Assembly (NCBI GenBank): GCA_019155185.1
Contig: CM032809.1
Span: forward strand, 3,901,621 to 3,965,620
Source of the DNA: Beaufortia kweichowensis
Lineage: Eukaryota > Chordata > Actinopteri > Cypriniformes > Gastromyzontidae
Direction of reading: 5' to 3'
DNA: 64,000 nt
Below are positions 39,101 to 50,358 of this stretch, one piece after another. Positions within the stretch are counted from its first letter, which is position 1; every line of letters starts with the position of its first letter. Below the pieces are notes generated by a model, which had not been told where the DNA came from, made no database searches, and saw only the letters and a list, made by a program, of their open reading frames with translations. Both the position numbers and the translations under genes were made by a program.

Positions 39101-42100
39101 GGAAAAAACGTTCTAATGGCCTGTTGGTTCCAAAGCAAAACCATGTGAGAACCACTGAAGTAATTTATAAAGCATACAGATATTTATCTAGATGTTTTCT
39201 TCACATATTTCCATACACAAAGGCAGTAACTACGGAGGCCTGGTACTGTATTTGTCATGTCTTTCTTCTGCAGTCAGTGTCAAAGCAACTTTCTTACTCT
39301 CTCTCGGTTTCTGTCATTTTTCTTTGTAGATTGGCTGCAAGGTGCTGCATGTCTTTCACATGTACATGCTGGGCTGTAACTATTTCTGGATGCTGTGTGA
39401 AGGGATTTACCTGCATACTCTTATCGTGGTGGCCGTGTTTGCAGAGGAACAGCATCTGCATTGGTATTATCTTCTGGGATGGGGTGAGTATCTACTAGTC
39501 CCACTCCTCCTCTTTATCTAAGAAGCAGCTTTCGGTTTTCCCATCTGTCGCCAAGCTCAGAGTTGTAAATATGAACGCCTTCCCTCTTAGCACAGAGTGT
39601 ATCGTGACCTGTTTACATGGCAGCTGTTTCATTACCTTTTGCTCCATCATTCATTGGATGCATTTGCTCGTGATCATGTCCTTCTGCTCCATAAACTGAG
39701 AACATTGTCAACTGCATAAACACTTGTTTTAAAGACAGACAAATCAGCTAATTCACAGATATGACACAATCTGTTGTTCATTTGTGTTTGGAACCTACAG
39801 TAATAGGGTCATGCTTAATTCTTTATCCTGTGTAGGATACAATAGCAGGCTGTTATTGGTTGCAGTGTTTTTTTTATTGGATATTGATGTGTCAGAAAAT
39901 GAGTACATGAATACATTTAAATATGAAACATGAAATAATATGAAATAAACTGAAATTGAAAATTAAGTCAAAAATAATATAAATGGTAATCAACCAGTCG
40001 AAAAACCATTACTGCACTTTTGCCATAATAAAACCGTGGTTAATTTTTGTAAGGGTGAATATGGTAAATATACTGTAGAAGCAATATAGAAATGTTTTAC
40101 ATTTAGATAAATACAAATTAAAAAATCTACCATTCCATCTTGGCATTTTATAATTCAGTGACATTTTATATTCTATCTGTGAGGCATGAGGTTTCTCTTA
40201 ATGTTAAATGTTCTTTTATGAAACCGAACAGCCAAAAACAGTTCTTCTATAGGATCCTGAAGCACCTTTATGTTTTATATGTCTAATTAACACCATAAGT
40301 CTGCATCCTAAAACATTTGAGCTGTTTGTAGTTTTGATCTTTTGTAATAGTACACAATATCCTTATGAATCTGGTCAATTCTGCAGTGAATAAGAGCAGC
40401 AAACAAGTGTTATGTTTGTTGTCATTTAGTGTTGTAGAAGAAAACAGAATAAAAAGGGTGTCTTGCCCCGGGGAGCTTCCGCACTCCTCTGACAGCTTTA
40501 TTATAATATCTTATTGAAGATCAGGCCCTTGTTTTTTTGCCTGTTCTGTGAATAAATGATGTAACAGGTTACGGCTGAGCTGATAAGTGGACAGAAGAGC
40601 TCTTAACAGTGAATCATTATTAAAAATTCAGTGATAACCTTCTGGCATATCTGTCATTTATACCCAAAAAAGAGCCCTCAGCCATCTGTAGCAAATCTGC
40701 TAATAAGTCTTGTGGCATTTTTAAAGCTGAACTGAGGATATTTAATGCCACTTTGAATGTTTTAATACTAGGATGGGATTCATTTTGCATCAAACCCCTA
40801 AAGTGTCAAGGAATAATGTTTGTTTAGTCAATAGATGCAAAGCTTGTAAAGAAACGTCTGTTGGAGTACTCTGATATTTAATCGTTAAATAAATCACATT
40901 CTGCGTTACACATTTCGCATGATTTATGGTCCGCTGCCTCGTTAGATTTTGTTTCATGCTGCATTTTTAATGGGTATAAAAAGTAAAATATAGGAGCGAG
41001 AATATGATGTGATTGAGTAATGTCTCAATTCTCCCTTCAACAGGATTCCCACTGGTGCCTGCTTCCATCCATGCCGTAGCTAGGAAAAAATACTTTGATG
41101 ACAAGTGAGTAATGTTCACTGCTCCTTTGCTGTAAATACAGAAGACAGGCTGGCTTCAGTGGACAGTAGATCTGATATGGGATTTATTGTGTTTTTCCAC
41201 TAGCTGCTGGATGAGCGTGGAGACCCATCTGCTCTATGTGGTTCACGGCCCTATAATGGCAGCTTTACTGGTGATTCAACATGTTTAACATTTCTATAAA
41301 CTCTACACCTCAAATATCAATTTATTTAGTTTTGCATGTGTTCTACAAGTCTATCTTTAATTAGCATTTATTTATTGAGCTTTATTGCGATAACGGTGTA
41401 AAATTACGATCTAAATAGTGCGTGTTATTTAAAGACTATTCAAATAACATCACAGCTAATTTTCATTTTCTTCACGCCTCAGGTCAATCTCTTCTTTCTG
41501 TTGAACATTGTACGAGTCTTGGTGACAAAACTAAGAGATACGCACCGAGCGGAGTCCAACATGTATATGAAGGCGGTGAGGGCCACCCTCATTCTCGTGC
41601 CCTTACTCGGCATTCAGTTCGTCATCTTCCCTTGGCGGCCAGAGAACCGACTGGCGGGAGAGATTTATGACTACATCATGCATATTTTAATGCATTACCA
41701 GGTAATCCCCGGTGACTGCTGCTTATTTGAAAAAAGAGGTAGACGTGTGATAATAATTCCTTCATGTTTTCTGTTTTGCAAGGGACTGCTGGTGGCAACC
41801 ATATTCTGCTTTTTCAATGGAGAGGTGAGCATGAGCATTTTTACATTGATGTACAGCTATATATAGTACACAACTTAAAATTGAAATGTGAAAAGTATGA
41901 GAAAGTATTGTAAAGTAAACTAAAATATCGACCCAAAAATCTAATTTAAAATTCAAATATATACTCAAAAAGAAATGTAAGGAGTGGGAGGTAAACAAAA
42001 GGAATGTCAACCAAGTGACATTTGGTTGATAAAAGCATGTTTCATTCTAAACCTGTATGCTGTTTATTTTGTAAAAAAGAGAGAAATGTAAATCTTGTTT

Positions 42101-43664
42101 TTTACTAAAAATAGTGTGTGTCGCAGTGTGCGGTGTGCATTCATCTATTACCTTTCACAGGCTTAATATGAATGCTGATGTTTTTCCCCTAGAATGCAAA
42201 AGTGAAAATTAAACTAAAAAAAAGTTTTTTTATTAAAAAGGATGTTGCTGCAGTATTATGTTTCTGAATACTTTTATACGCAATGATGTCTGTTATCACT
42301 TACAAACAGACTGACCTTAGTGCAGTCAATCCCTGTGTAACAGACGTGACATTTGGGATAATCTGATGTTTTGTCCAAACACCAATGTGTTGGTGACCGG
42401 TGTTCAGAAAGCAATGATGCGCTCAGTAAGTTTCTGGGTGAATACCTGGCCATGCTGTGTAACAGACACATTGATTCAGACATGGTTGATGTCACTTTCT
42501 ATGATTTGTCATAAATCACAGACAGTATAGTTGTTGACAGCTTTTACGGATAAAGTCCCTATCTTTTAATACACAAAAAAAGCCAGTGTGTCTTAGTTTG
42601 GGGGTGTATAGGAGTCTTATAAAGCAGCGGTAAGCACCAGCAAGCCTGTCAAAATTCATTTAGAAACCGACTTGGAGCACTTATGCATGAGAAAGCCAAG
42701 ACAATGAAGACACAGTTTCATTAGACTAAAATCAGCATGAGGTTTTTGGCACAAACTTGAATGGAACGAATTAGCAGCTTTCATCCGCCTATGTTTAAGT
42801 CATGTTATAAACATGCTGAATTTTTTTCAAGGCCTGGAAAACGGGTCAATTATCAGCTTATGCATGAGCATCCAGACTCGCATCAGCATCCATGTGTGTC
42901 TGTGAACTGTTTGCATGTGTCGTAAGAGCAGATCCTGTTTCAGGGTGATAAAAGACGCACTGACACAGAATAATATTTTCTTTGTGCGTGTGTTTGTTTA
43001 TGGCGGTACAATGAGTTGTTCCAAACTCACATGTCCTGCCCTTTGTGCCCCGTCTATCCTAGATCTGTGATTGATCCAATATCTCTCTTTGTTACTGGGT
43101 TACACAGAGCGGTAATTGCAACTTCACAAATCGTTTTGTCATATTTATGGAAACGATAATAATAGAGTAGACCTGTCATTTTTACATGCTTCAAATCCAT
43201 CAAGTGTATACTTGACAGGGGTTAAAGAAGTATTGGTTCTGTACTGTTTCATTTATGTTCTTAATTACAAGTCAAAGTATGTATCAAAAAATCTATTTTC
43301 TTAGTAAATGTGATGCACATAATTTTCTCAATGTTCCCAGAGTGTTAAAGGTTTTTTCACACCAGTAGACATTTGTCATGTGCTTTGTATTTGATTTTCT
43401 GAAACTGTGTTGCTAACAGTCATGTAATATGTCTCACGGCAGGTCCAGTCGGCTGTAAAGAGACAGTGGATACAGTATAAAGTGCAGTGGGGTCAGCGGA
43501 GACGCGAGCACTGCTCCATGCGCTCCACGTCCTACACCGCCACCTCCATCACCGAGGTACCCGCCTTCATGTTTCATCACGACTGCAACAGTGAACACTT
43601 GAACGGTAAACAAACAGAAGACTCAGAGCTGGTGGCCCTCAAGACGGGCGAGGCGTACGCCTGA
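27130..43664 (+). CDS. calcr: calcitonin receptor with duplicated hormone-binding domain
   Basis: Fifteen coding exons: 27130-27174, 29096-29258, 30200-30307, 30861-30964, 31531-31693, 31815-31925, 32004-32116, 33293-33384, 36639-36765, 39330-39483, 41044-41104, 41204-41270, 41483-41701, 41783-41824 and 43443-43664. All have GT-AG borders and join in frame to 596 residues (human CALCR is about 474-508). Residues 1-15 begin a signal peptide. Hormone-binding domain 1 spans residues 16-140 (cysteines 56, 73, 82, 96, 112, 131) and domain 2 spans 141-269 (cysteines 181, 198, 207, 221, 238, 260). Seven transmembrane helices follow from about 270, with class B landmarks CNYFWMLCEGIYLHTLIVV, FPWRP and NGEVQ. 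The receptor couples to Gs and cAMP at the plasma membrane; mammalian CALCR forms amylin receptors with RAMPs. The position between tfpi2 and vps50 supports calcr, though the helices and tail partly resemble calcrl. The 42-nt exon in TM7 is conserved in class B receptors. Confidence 0.9.
28085..28175 (+). ncRNA. mir-489: mir-489 precursor hairpin in calcr intron
   Basis: The 3' arm at 28136-28158 begins AGTGACATCATATGTACGGC, the mature miR-489 sequence as I know it from vertebrates. The 5' arm at 28098-28120 pairs with it along its full 23 bases with only one true mismatch, the other differences being G:U wobbles. A 15-nt loop (28121-28135) joins them. It lies in the intron after the signal peptide exon, in the host-gene orientation. 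Human MIR489 is also intronic in CALCR. It should be processed from the calcr transcript. Confidence 0.93.
29096..30964 (+). repeat. calcr: hormone-binding cassette 1 (three exons, diverged copy)
   Basis: Exons 29096-29258, 30200-30307 and 30861-30964 encode residues 16-140. All six cysteines and the WDG, LCW and TPAGT landmarks are kept. Against cassette 2 the first exon has the same length (163 bases) and about 18 of 54 identical residues; the second exon is much closer. Differences include SRF where cassette 2 has the glycosylation motif NRT, and TWSLC where cassette 2 has TWSNYTLC, losing that motif. The cassette starts and ends in phase 0, so skipping it keeps the frame. Confidence 0.85.
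31531..32116 (+). repeat. calcr: hormone-binding cassette 2 (three exons, canonical copy)
   Basis: Exons 31531-31693, 31815-31925 and 32004-32116 encode residues 141-269, immediately before TM1. The sequence is close to mammalian CALCR: YCNRTWDGWLCWDDTPAGTY, then KYCDETGNWFRHPE and NRTWSNYTLC. It has four N-glycosylation motifs (NKS, NRT, NRT, NYT). This is the cassette in the normal position and probably binds the hormone. Its introns are short (121 and 78 bases), unlike those of cassette 1. Confidence 0.88.
33385..36638 (+). other. calcr intron between TM1 and TM2 exons
   Basis: A 3.25 kb intron. The stretch 33530-33790 and the stretch 34555-34680 are richer in GC and less repetitive than their surroundings and may be conserved noncoding elements, but I cannot compare genomes. 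No exon recognised. Confidence 0.35.
36896..37090. mobile_element. GGTTCTTT/AAAGAACC non-autonomous DNA repeat
   Basis: The words GGTTCCATAAAGAACCTT, AAAAGGTTCTTT, GGTTCTTTGGGGAACCAAAA and GAAGAACCTTTTGTAG are arranged in both orientations, the pattern of a very abundant teleost short repeat with palindromic ends. No coding capacity. It lies in the intron between the TM2 and TM3 exons. Confidence 0.6.
37141..37165. repeat. short (TTTAGG)n tandem
   Basis: About four copies of TTTAGG, telomere-like in appearance but short and imperfect. Such runs are common in fish introns. Confidence 0.6.
38360..38640. mobile_element. AT-rich interspersed repeat (ACTTTACAATAAGGTT type)
   Basis: Begins 'ACTTTACAATAAGGTTGTTA' and continues with TTAACAT, CATGAACTAACAATGA and TTAATCTT words, matching a repeat that is abundant in many fish genomes. 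The 3' part breaks into TTAATTAATGATTTAA tandem sequence. No coding capacity. Confidence 0.5.
40010..40060. mobile_element. fragment of a cyprinid 'accgtggttaattttt' repeat
   Basis: The words 'AATAAAACCGTGGTTAATTT' and 'TGTAAGGGTG' are typical of one end of a short non-autonomous repeat. It is related to the piece near 4520-4600. Confidence 0.35.
41702..41782 (+). other. calcr: 81-nt in-frame intron before the TM7 exon
   Basis: The intron between exons 41483-41701 and 41783-41824 is only 81 bases, a multiple of three, and reads through without a stop codon. Its donor is CAG|GTAATC and its acceptor TTGCAAG. If retained it would add 27 residues at the start of TM7, including several charged residues (EKRGRR). 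Either removal or retention leaves the frame intact. Confidence 0.7.
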
Positions 43665-45700
43665 AAGATCTGAGAAGCATGAACATAATTCGAGAAACTA
43701 AAACCAACCGGAGACTAGAGGCTCCATTACGTGAAGCCCCTTTGAGGGCACGTTCACAAACTCCCCCGTGTCAGACAAGCGCTCGGGCGCTGACAACAAC
43801 AGGATGTCCAGAATCTGTGTTGGCACCAGCGATTCTGCTGAGAGATACTCATCGCTTCGTTTATATTCTTTACAGCTCTGCTTCTGCGAGTTGAGATAAA
43901 AATAATATTCAGATACGGGATGCATTTCTTAAAATGTCGTGTTAAAGCTGCTAGTTTCACAGTCCCATCACATCCTCTCTGGGCTCTTGGCCCCAAACGA
44001 AAGTTACTTTGCAGAAACCAAAGGATGTGTTGATTTGTGGGATGTCAAGTGTTTTTCTAAAGCTTCTGGGAAATGGTTCTCAAGCGGACGGGCTGTTGGT
44101 GAAAATTCTTCTGTGCCTGAATCCTGATCATTCAAGTGTCAAAGGTGGTTAAAAAGATCTGTCTGACGGTCATTTTGCAACTAAATATAGCTTTCTATCT
44201 GTCTCGCGAGCCTCCTGACTGCTTTACTGTTTTCGCAGCTGTACTCTTTTGCCTCGTCTTTGTTTTAAAAAGGAGGCGTGGAGAAAAAAGACGAAGAACA
44301 ACATGGATAATTTTAGCAGTGCTTGGTGGGTTGAGAAAATGAAAAGAAATGAAAAAATGTATTTATTAACCTCCCGTGTTTTAGAGTGCAGGTTTTATTT
44401 AAGTCTGATGTTTGTTTGAAGGGATCCTGTCAGGTGCTTTCCCAATAAGTATGTTCCCAATGGGCAACCAAAATCTAACGTTTCATTAATTTCAGAGTTT
44501 TCAATCTGTAAACAGTTTTTTTTTATGTATTTGTTGAAGTAGCCTTCATGCGAGACTGACTTATTCAGGCTGAAAATAGTAATTGACAAAATAATAGGTA
44601 ACAGGCAAGCACTTTAAATCAACCGTGTTTTTAACATCAGGACCAGCAGTGTTATGACTATTATTGGAATAGTGCCATGTGCTTTCTTCAGAAAACACTC
44701 TCATATGTTAGTGCTAAAGGACAAAAATGTAGATGTTATTCCCCATGTATTCAGAGGGGTGTAGACAACTGTAAGAATAACAAAACATCAGCTTAAAATG
44801 ACCTCTGGGCTGCATGACACGATAGACAAGCTGTCAAACACAATCTGCATTAGATGATATAACTAAACTGAACAAAATATTGAATGCACATGTATATGGA
44901 AAATGTTCCTTGACGATAAGGAACGACATATATTGATCATTGCTAAATGAGAATTAAATACCTTATGTTTAAATATTACATTGAGAAATTAATTTATGGA
45001 TTTACAATATAGGAATGTAAAGTTTTTATTTGCAGGAATTGTTTATATAAATTTCCTAATAATGTGAATTTGTTAAATAAGATGGAAATATTCAGAGTTA
45101 AATATTAGAATGCTTATGGAAAAGGTATAAATATTCAATACGAGTGACACTCTTGGAAACGAGCTTGTTTATTTTTATCTCTCTATGAAATGTTTATTTT
45201 TTGTTACATTGGACTTCAACACTGTACTTTTATTTAAAATGAAACTTTAAGCTTGTACATATTGTGTTTTGTTTCTAGGGGTTTCAGGTGAAATTGTGAC
45301 GGTTGGATCATTCCATTGTGAGTTGTGTGGATTTCCTGGACTTTGGTATTTACCGTGTAACTGTTTTAGTCTAACGTGACATTGGTTTATCATGGTGTAT
45401 ATATGATCAGTCAGTCAGTCATTAAGCTTTTTTAATGCTTCTGTTGTATGTTTTAAGCTTCATTTTGTGATCATGTTTTAATGTATATCGCTTGTGTTGG
45501 GGATGCCAATGAAAAAGTATTGTGCTTTCAGAAAAAGTATGAATTTAACCTTTTCAAAATGGTGTCCATTTGTATATGTATTAACTCTGAGACTTTGTCT
45601 TTGAGCCTCATGAATTTACATCATTTTTTGTATATAAGATTAAAAATGATGGATTATTCTAAAGTAGATTAAGCTTTCTTTGACAAAAAATGTTGAAAAA
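43665..45700 (+). other. calcr: calcr 3' UTR, probable extent
   Basis: Noncoding sequence after the calcr TGA. No canonical AATAAA was found close to the stop. An ATTAAA near 44954 is a possible signal, and the UTR may run to about 45.7 kb. The short frames here overlap on both strands and look random. Confidence 0.35.
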
Positions 45701-48700
45701 AAAATACCACTCCACTTACAGATATTATAAAATTTAGGGCTTGGATTTCTGAAATTTCAGCATTTCAGTTTTCGTTACAGGCTTAACATTACAGCTAATC
45801 ACACTGAGTCTAATTGATTTTTGTGACTCATCTGGTTTGATCTTGCCTGAGGATGTGGAAGCACAGACAACAGTTGAAGATATTTCTGGCATAGCCAGCG
45901 TCACATCCACTAAGCTTCAGCCTGTACAGGTGCAGGACTGAAAAATGCTTTTTATTTGCTGTTATGTGCTGTCCTCTCACTGTCCATTACAGACAGCTGT
46001 GACCCTATAACACAAAATGCATGCCCACAAAACCCCTCAAACACTAAACTGATTTTGATGAACAAATACTTATTTGTGATTTGTAATTTTCTCAGCAGTA
46101 ATGGTAAAATGTATGTTATTGAATTTATTTGAAAAATTGAATTATATAGTGGTAATAGTAATAAACAAAAGTAGTTCAGTTTCTAGTTTGTGTAATGATA
46201 AAAATAATAGCAATGCATTAGATTTTATTGTTCAAGATCTAAACAAAACAAATTGATTCTAAAAAAACTGATATTTTTTAATGAAGGTAATTTAATTGTT
46301 ACAACATTTTTAGACATTGGGGTTATAAGGTAGTACATACATTTACAAAATGTCTGAAAATTCTGAAAACACTTTAATGCTTTTCTGTGAGTTTAATTGA
46401 GTAATGATTCAGACATGATTTTGCTCATAATTTCGAGGCTTCTATATTTGCTTTTTTGTGGATGTATCTGGCAGCAAAATTCTCTTGCTTGTCATTTATT
46501 GCTCTTTTTTTGCAAAATTAGGATCAGATGATATTATTTACACACTTTCTTTTGACCACACTTATGCTGTCGTGGAAAACCATGTGCTATAGTCGTTTAT
46601 TATTTGATCCAAGTACGTTTGAATTGAACAGACAATAATGCATCATTTGCATTCAACACCAGCAATGCTGATGTCATGAGTCATTGACCATTTTGAAATG
46701 AATGTTTAGTCTTGTCAAGGGAAGTGGCGTTCAAAACAGCATGCATACTAAAGAGCTCCATAAAACAACATGACAATCACAAGCTTTTATGTGGAACTTG
46801 ATTCAGATTTTCCCCTCAAGGCATTTGAATCTCTTTCATCTCTTTGTGTTCAAGACAATGAGAGTAGATTCAATTTTCATTGCAAACACGGCTTTTTGTA
46901 GTATTATATTTTAAAAGAATGATCTGAACACAGATACACAATTATCATTTTCTTTAAATGGTTTCCATAAATGTTCTCAAGTAATTTATGCAACCGCTTA
47001 ACATAACAAAGAGAGACGATCGCATATGTTCATGTGGCATTAGGGATTCAAGTACAGTATAAAAATCTTTTTGCAGCTGTCTCTTAATATCATGTTCCTA
47101 ATGTTAACTGTCACTGTGATATCTGAACACAGATTAATGCATATAAAGTGAAACTAAACTGAACTACAGCCTGATATTTTTCTGACCTCTTAAAGTTCAC
47201 TCATTCTTTTTATTGTAAACATCATCCACGTTTTGTTTTTTACTCATTTTCTGGGAAATTTTACATTCAGAAAAAAATGTATTTATGAAAAATTGGGTAT
47301 AGAGGACATTTCTGAATGTCAATTTTCTTTTGCCCCAAACATTGTAATGAATGTGTAAATTTCATAATACATGTTTTCTAATAGAAAATTACAATTTCTT
47401 ATTGTTTTTTGAATTACAAAACCGAATTGGAGTAGGGGGCATGGACCCGCATTTAAAATACAAAATAATGGCACATAAATGGTAGCATAATTTTCTTTAA
47501 GCCAAATATTATTTCTCATTAAACATTTGATATATTGGTAAAAATAAGATGGACAGATTCCGTAAGATTAACTCGCATACCCTTCTTATAATTAAAGGAT
47601 AAAGACGAACTGTTATCATTAAAAAGTTATGTGGCTGATTTATAATTAATGTAAAAGTTTTTAGAAACATTATTGGAAGAATATAAAAAATAATAATTTC
47701 TTCTGAGCAGTAAAGGCAGAATGGAACTAGAAGAGTGTCTGGTAAATTTACATTTATACTCATTATGAATATCTCGACACTATAGAAAAGAAACTCCTCA
47801 CGACAGGAGGAGCTCTCAAAGCTTTAGACTTCATTTGAATACATGTTGAAGCTGTCAGGTCTTTGTATTCATGCTGGAAGAATTGTGAGTTTTATTATCA
47901 ATAGTTCAATTATCACCCACATCTATTCTGTTAATACGCAAGAAAAATGGTGACAAAGACCAGTTTGAACAGAAACTAATAGCTTTTTTTAATATTCTCT
48001 GCCTCAACTTAATCTAAAAGCAGACTCAATTAACCATAACTTCAGACCTTACTTAAAATAGTAAACTCATAAAAACTGGAATTAGATAATTATGTTGTGA
48101 CTAAAAAATCTAAAATAAATCTATTTTTTTTTAAGTTGATTATCTTTTTTTGTTTTATTTAAATCAGTGTAGTTAATCTTAGAATTAGAATTTGCAGAAA
48201 CGGTCTCTTGGGATTTTATCAAGCGGTTTCCTGAGGTCTCACGCTAAGATGCTTTATAAACAATATTGCGGAAGTTTTCATCTACATTTTGGCTGTTACT
48301 GGCTGCTCTTTCTTCAATATACTATCAAAGTCCTCCATTTCAAAAACATTTTTATTAAATAATAATTTAGTTTTATAATGAAAAACATTATTGTAGTAGG
48401 AGATAAAACTTTAATTCTGCTTAAAAATACTGTATGTATTATATTTTAAAACAAAATAAAGACATTTCCTGTAAGTCTCTCCTTTGAGAGCGAATCAAAT
48501 AAAGGCTATAATTCAGTAAAATAAGAATTGTTAATGTTAAACATTTTCCATCTGGCTCTGTAATGTCATGTGTGTTTTATAAAACAGACTATAAACTGAT
48601 GAAACACACAATAACAAATTTGTTTTTTACTAGTTAAAAGGTTTCTGTTGCAGATGAGATTGAGTGTTTATAGCCTTTATTGATCGTCTTTGGTCTATTT

Positions 48701-50145
48701 TCTGATCTTTGATGAGTCTGCTGGGAGCATAAACTTCTGCAATGTCTTTGATGATAGAAAAAGCTGAAGTATCTGAGTTATACACACAGAAGGAAACTCT
48801 CTGATTGCACTTCACAGACAATCCCATATAGCGTGACCTTTATTTTCCCATATCACTTAATTCGTCTTTCACAGTGACCTCTACTGAAAGAAAATCACAT
48901 GTGAAACAGAAGATAAGAGGAACGGAGCAGGATATATTGCTTATGGGTGGAGAAAGATACACACAAATGCCAAATGTCTTGCTTGTAGCTGTTGAGAAAT
49001 TCCATGTGACCTCATATAAAGGTCCCAGCACATGCTCATCACTTTATTCAGTTTTATACAGTTTTGTAGCATCAGCTGTCTGAAAGAACAGATGTGGATT
49101 TTATCTGTTTCAGTCATCAGACTCCTGAAATATAAGAATCTGCTCGAATCCACATGCACTGACATGTAATAAAACCTGATGCCAGAGTTAACAAATAACT
49201 GTGACTGCCAATATCAGTATGTTTTTTAGTGAAAACAAACAAGGTGAATCGCTTTGTCAGAAATTAAATACAATCTTCCAGGTTTCCTAAATGAATTCCA
49301 GGAATGCTAATTTTATCCCCAATAAACACTGTAAAAAGTTAACTGATGTTTTCTGAACAGGTCCTTGATTTAATGTAGAACTACATTCAGAAGATTAATA
49401 TTTATGAAACCACAATGATATTCACAGTTATCACACTCCTGTACAAGTGACCATAGAGAAACATCTTTGGTGACCCAGTATCACTTTGAACAGCTCACTT
49501 AGAAAATCTTATTTTCAGTTTTCACTTTTCGGTTTTCACTCTCCAGATAAAAGCAAAACTTCACGCAGAAACCTCCTTGGCGGATTGATTTTGCCACAAA
49601 GCGCAGGTCTGCATGGCATTCATTGGCAAAAGAACCAGAACTGGCTCACCAGGGTCACGGAGATAAATCAATCGACGCATGCATGAGTGGACCTAAAAAT
49701 GCTTAATTTTGTTTATTTATAACAACAGGAAGTCTGATAGAATCTTTAAGATGTTCACACAATGTTGCCAAAGAATAATGCAATGAACAAACATGATAAG
49801 ATGTCATGCACATTAAATTATCCCTGTAGATAAAGTACATAGTTTGCCTACTGTATTTGACATACTAATTTTGCATACTGTATAACAGGTAGACAAAATA
49901 GTAAGTATTAGACACAGAGTACAGCATGTGTTGATTCTTGTGTGCAGCCGTCTGAAAACAAAACACCTGCTTGTGTCATGACAACAGCAGAGCTGCGAAT
50001 GCATTCATGCAGAACCGACCTCTAAAACCTAAGCTCACCTCTTAGTATTCACTACAACACGATTGCCTATTAAAGTATGTCCTTTAGGAAATGCAAATCT
50101 AGTTTCTAAATGATATGTACTGTTATTCATTTGCAATTCACTCAG
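45701..50145. other. intergenic between calcr and vps50, left part
   Basis: AT-rich sequence with no recognised exon, RNA or intact mobile element. Minus-strand frames at 48630-49165 are discussed under rejected items. Confidence 0.4.
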
Positions 50146-50358
50146 TGTGACGAGGGACCTGCCAGCATCATCACCACCCCGGCCCGTATCCAGCACAGTG
50201 TGTGTAGCCAAGAGGAGGGTCGTGAAAACAGTTCAGCGGCTCGGGGTGAGATACACCTGAGGTTTACTGTGACTCATTACCCCACAGCCATGAATCCATC
50301 AACGCTTCTCTCCTCCAGTGAGCCGGAGCCTCTCCAGCTGCGCATGCGCATGCGCACC
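50146..50358 (+). other. GC-richer exon-like island with NRF1-type repeats
   Basis: A TTCACTCAG acceptor precedes 100 open bases (50146-50245, starting CDEGPASIITTPARIQHS) that end in a GGG|GTGAGA donor. Downstream at 50339-50358, TGCGCATGCGCATGCGCACC holds two overlapping NRF1-type palindromes. The peptide matches no family I know. It may be an exon of an unknown transcript, a regulatory element or chance. Confidence 0.25.

Noticed and set aside
48630..49165. Group of minus-strand frames (62-74 codons) with a TATAAAA-like word, one ending SLIKDQ-like charged sequence
   Set aside because: The frames do not join through good splice sites and match no family I know; too weak to call a gene.
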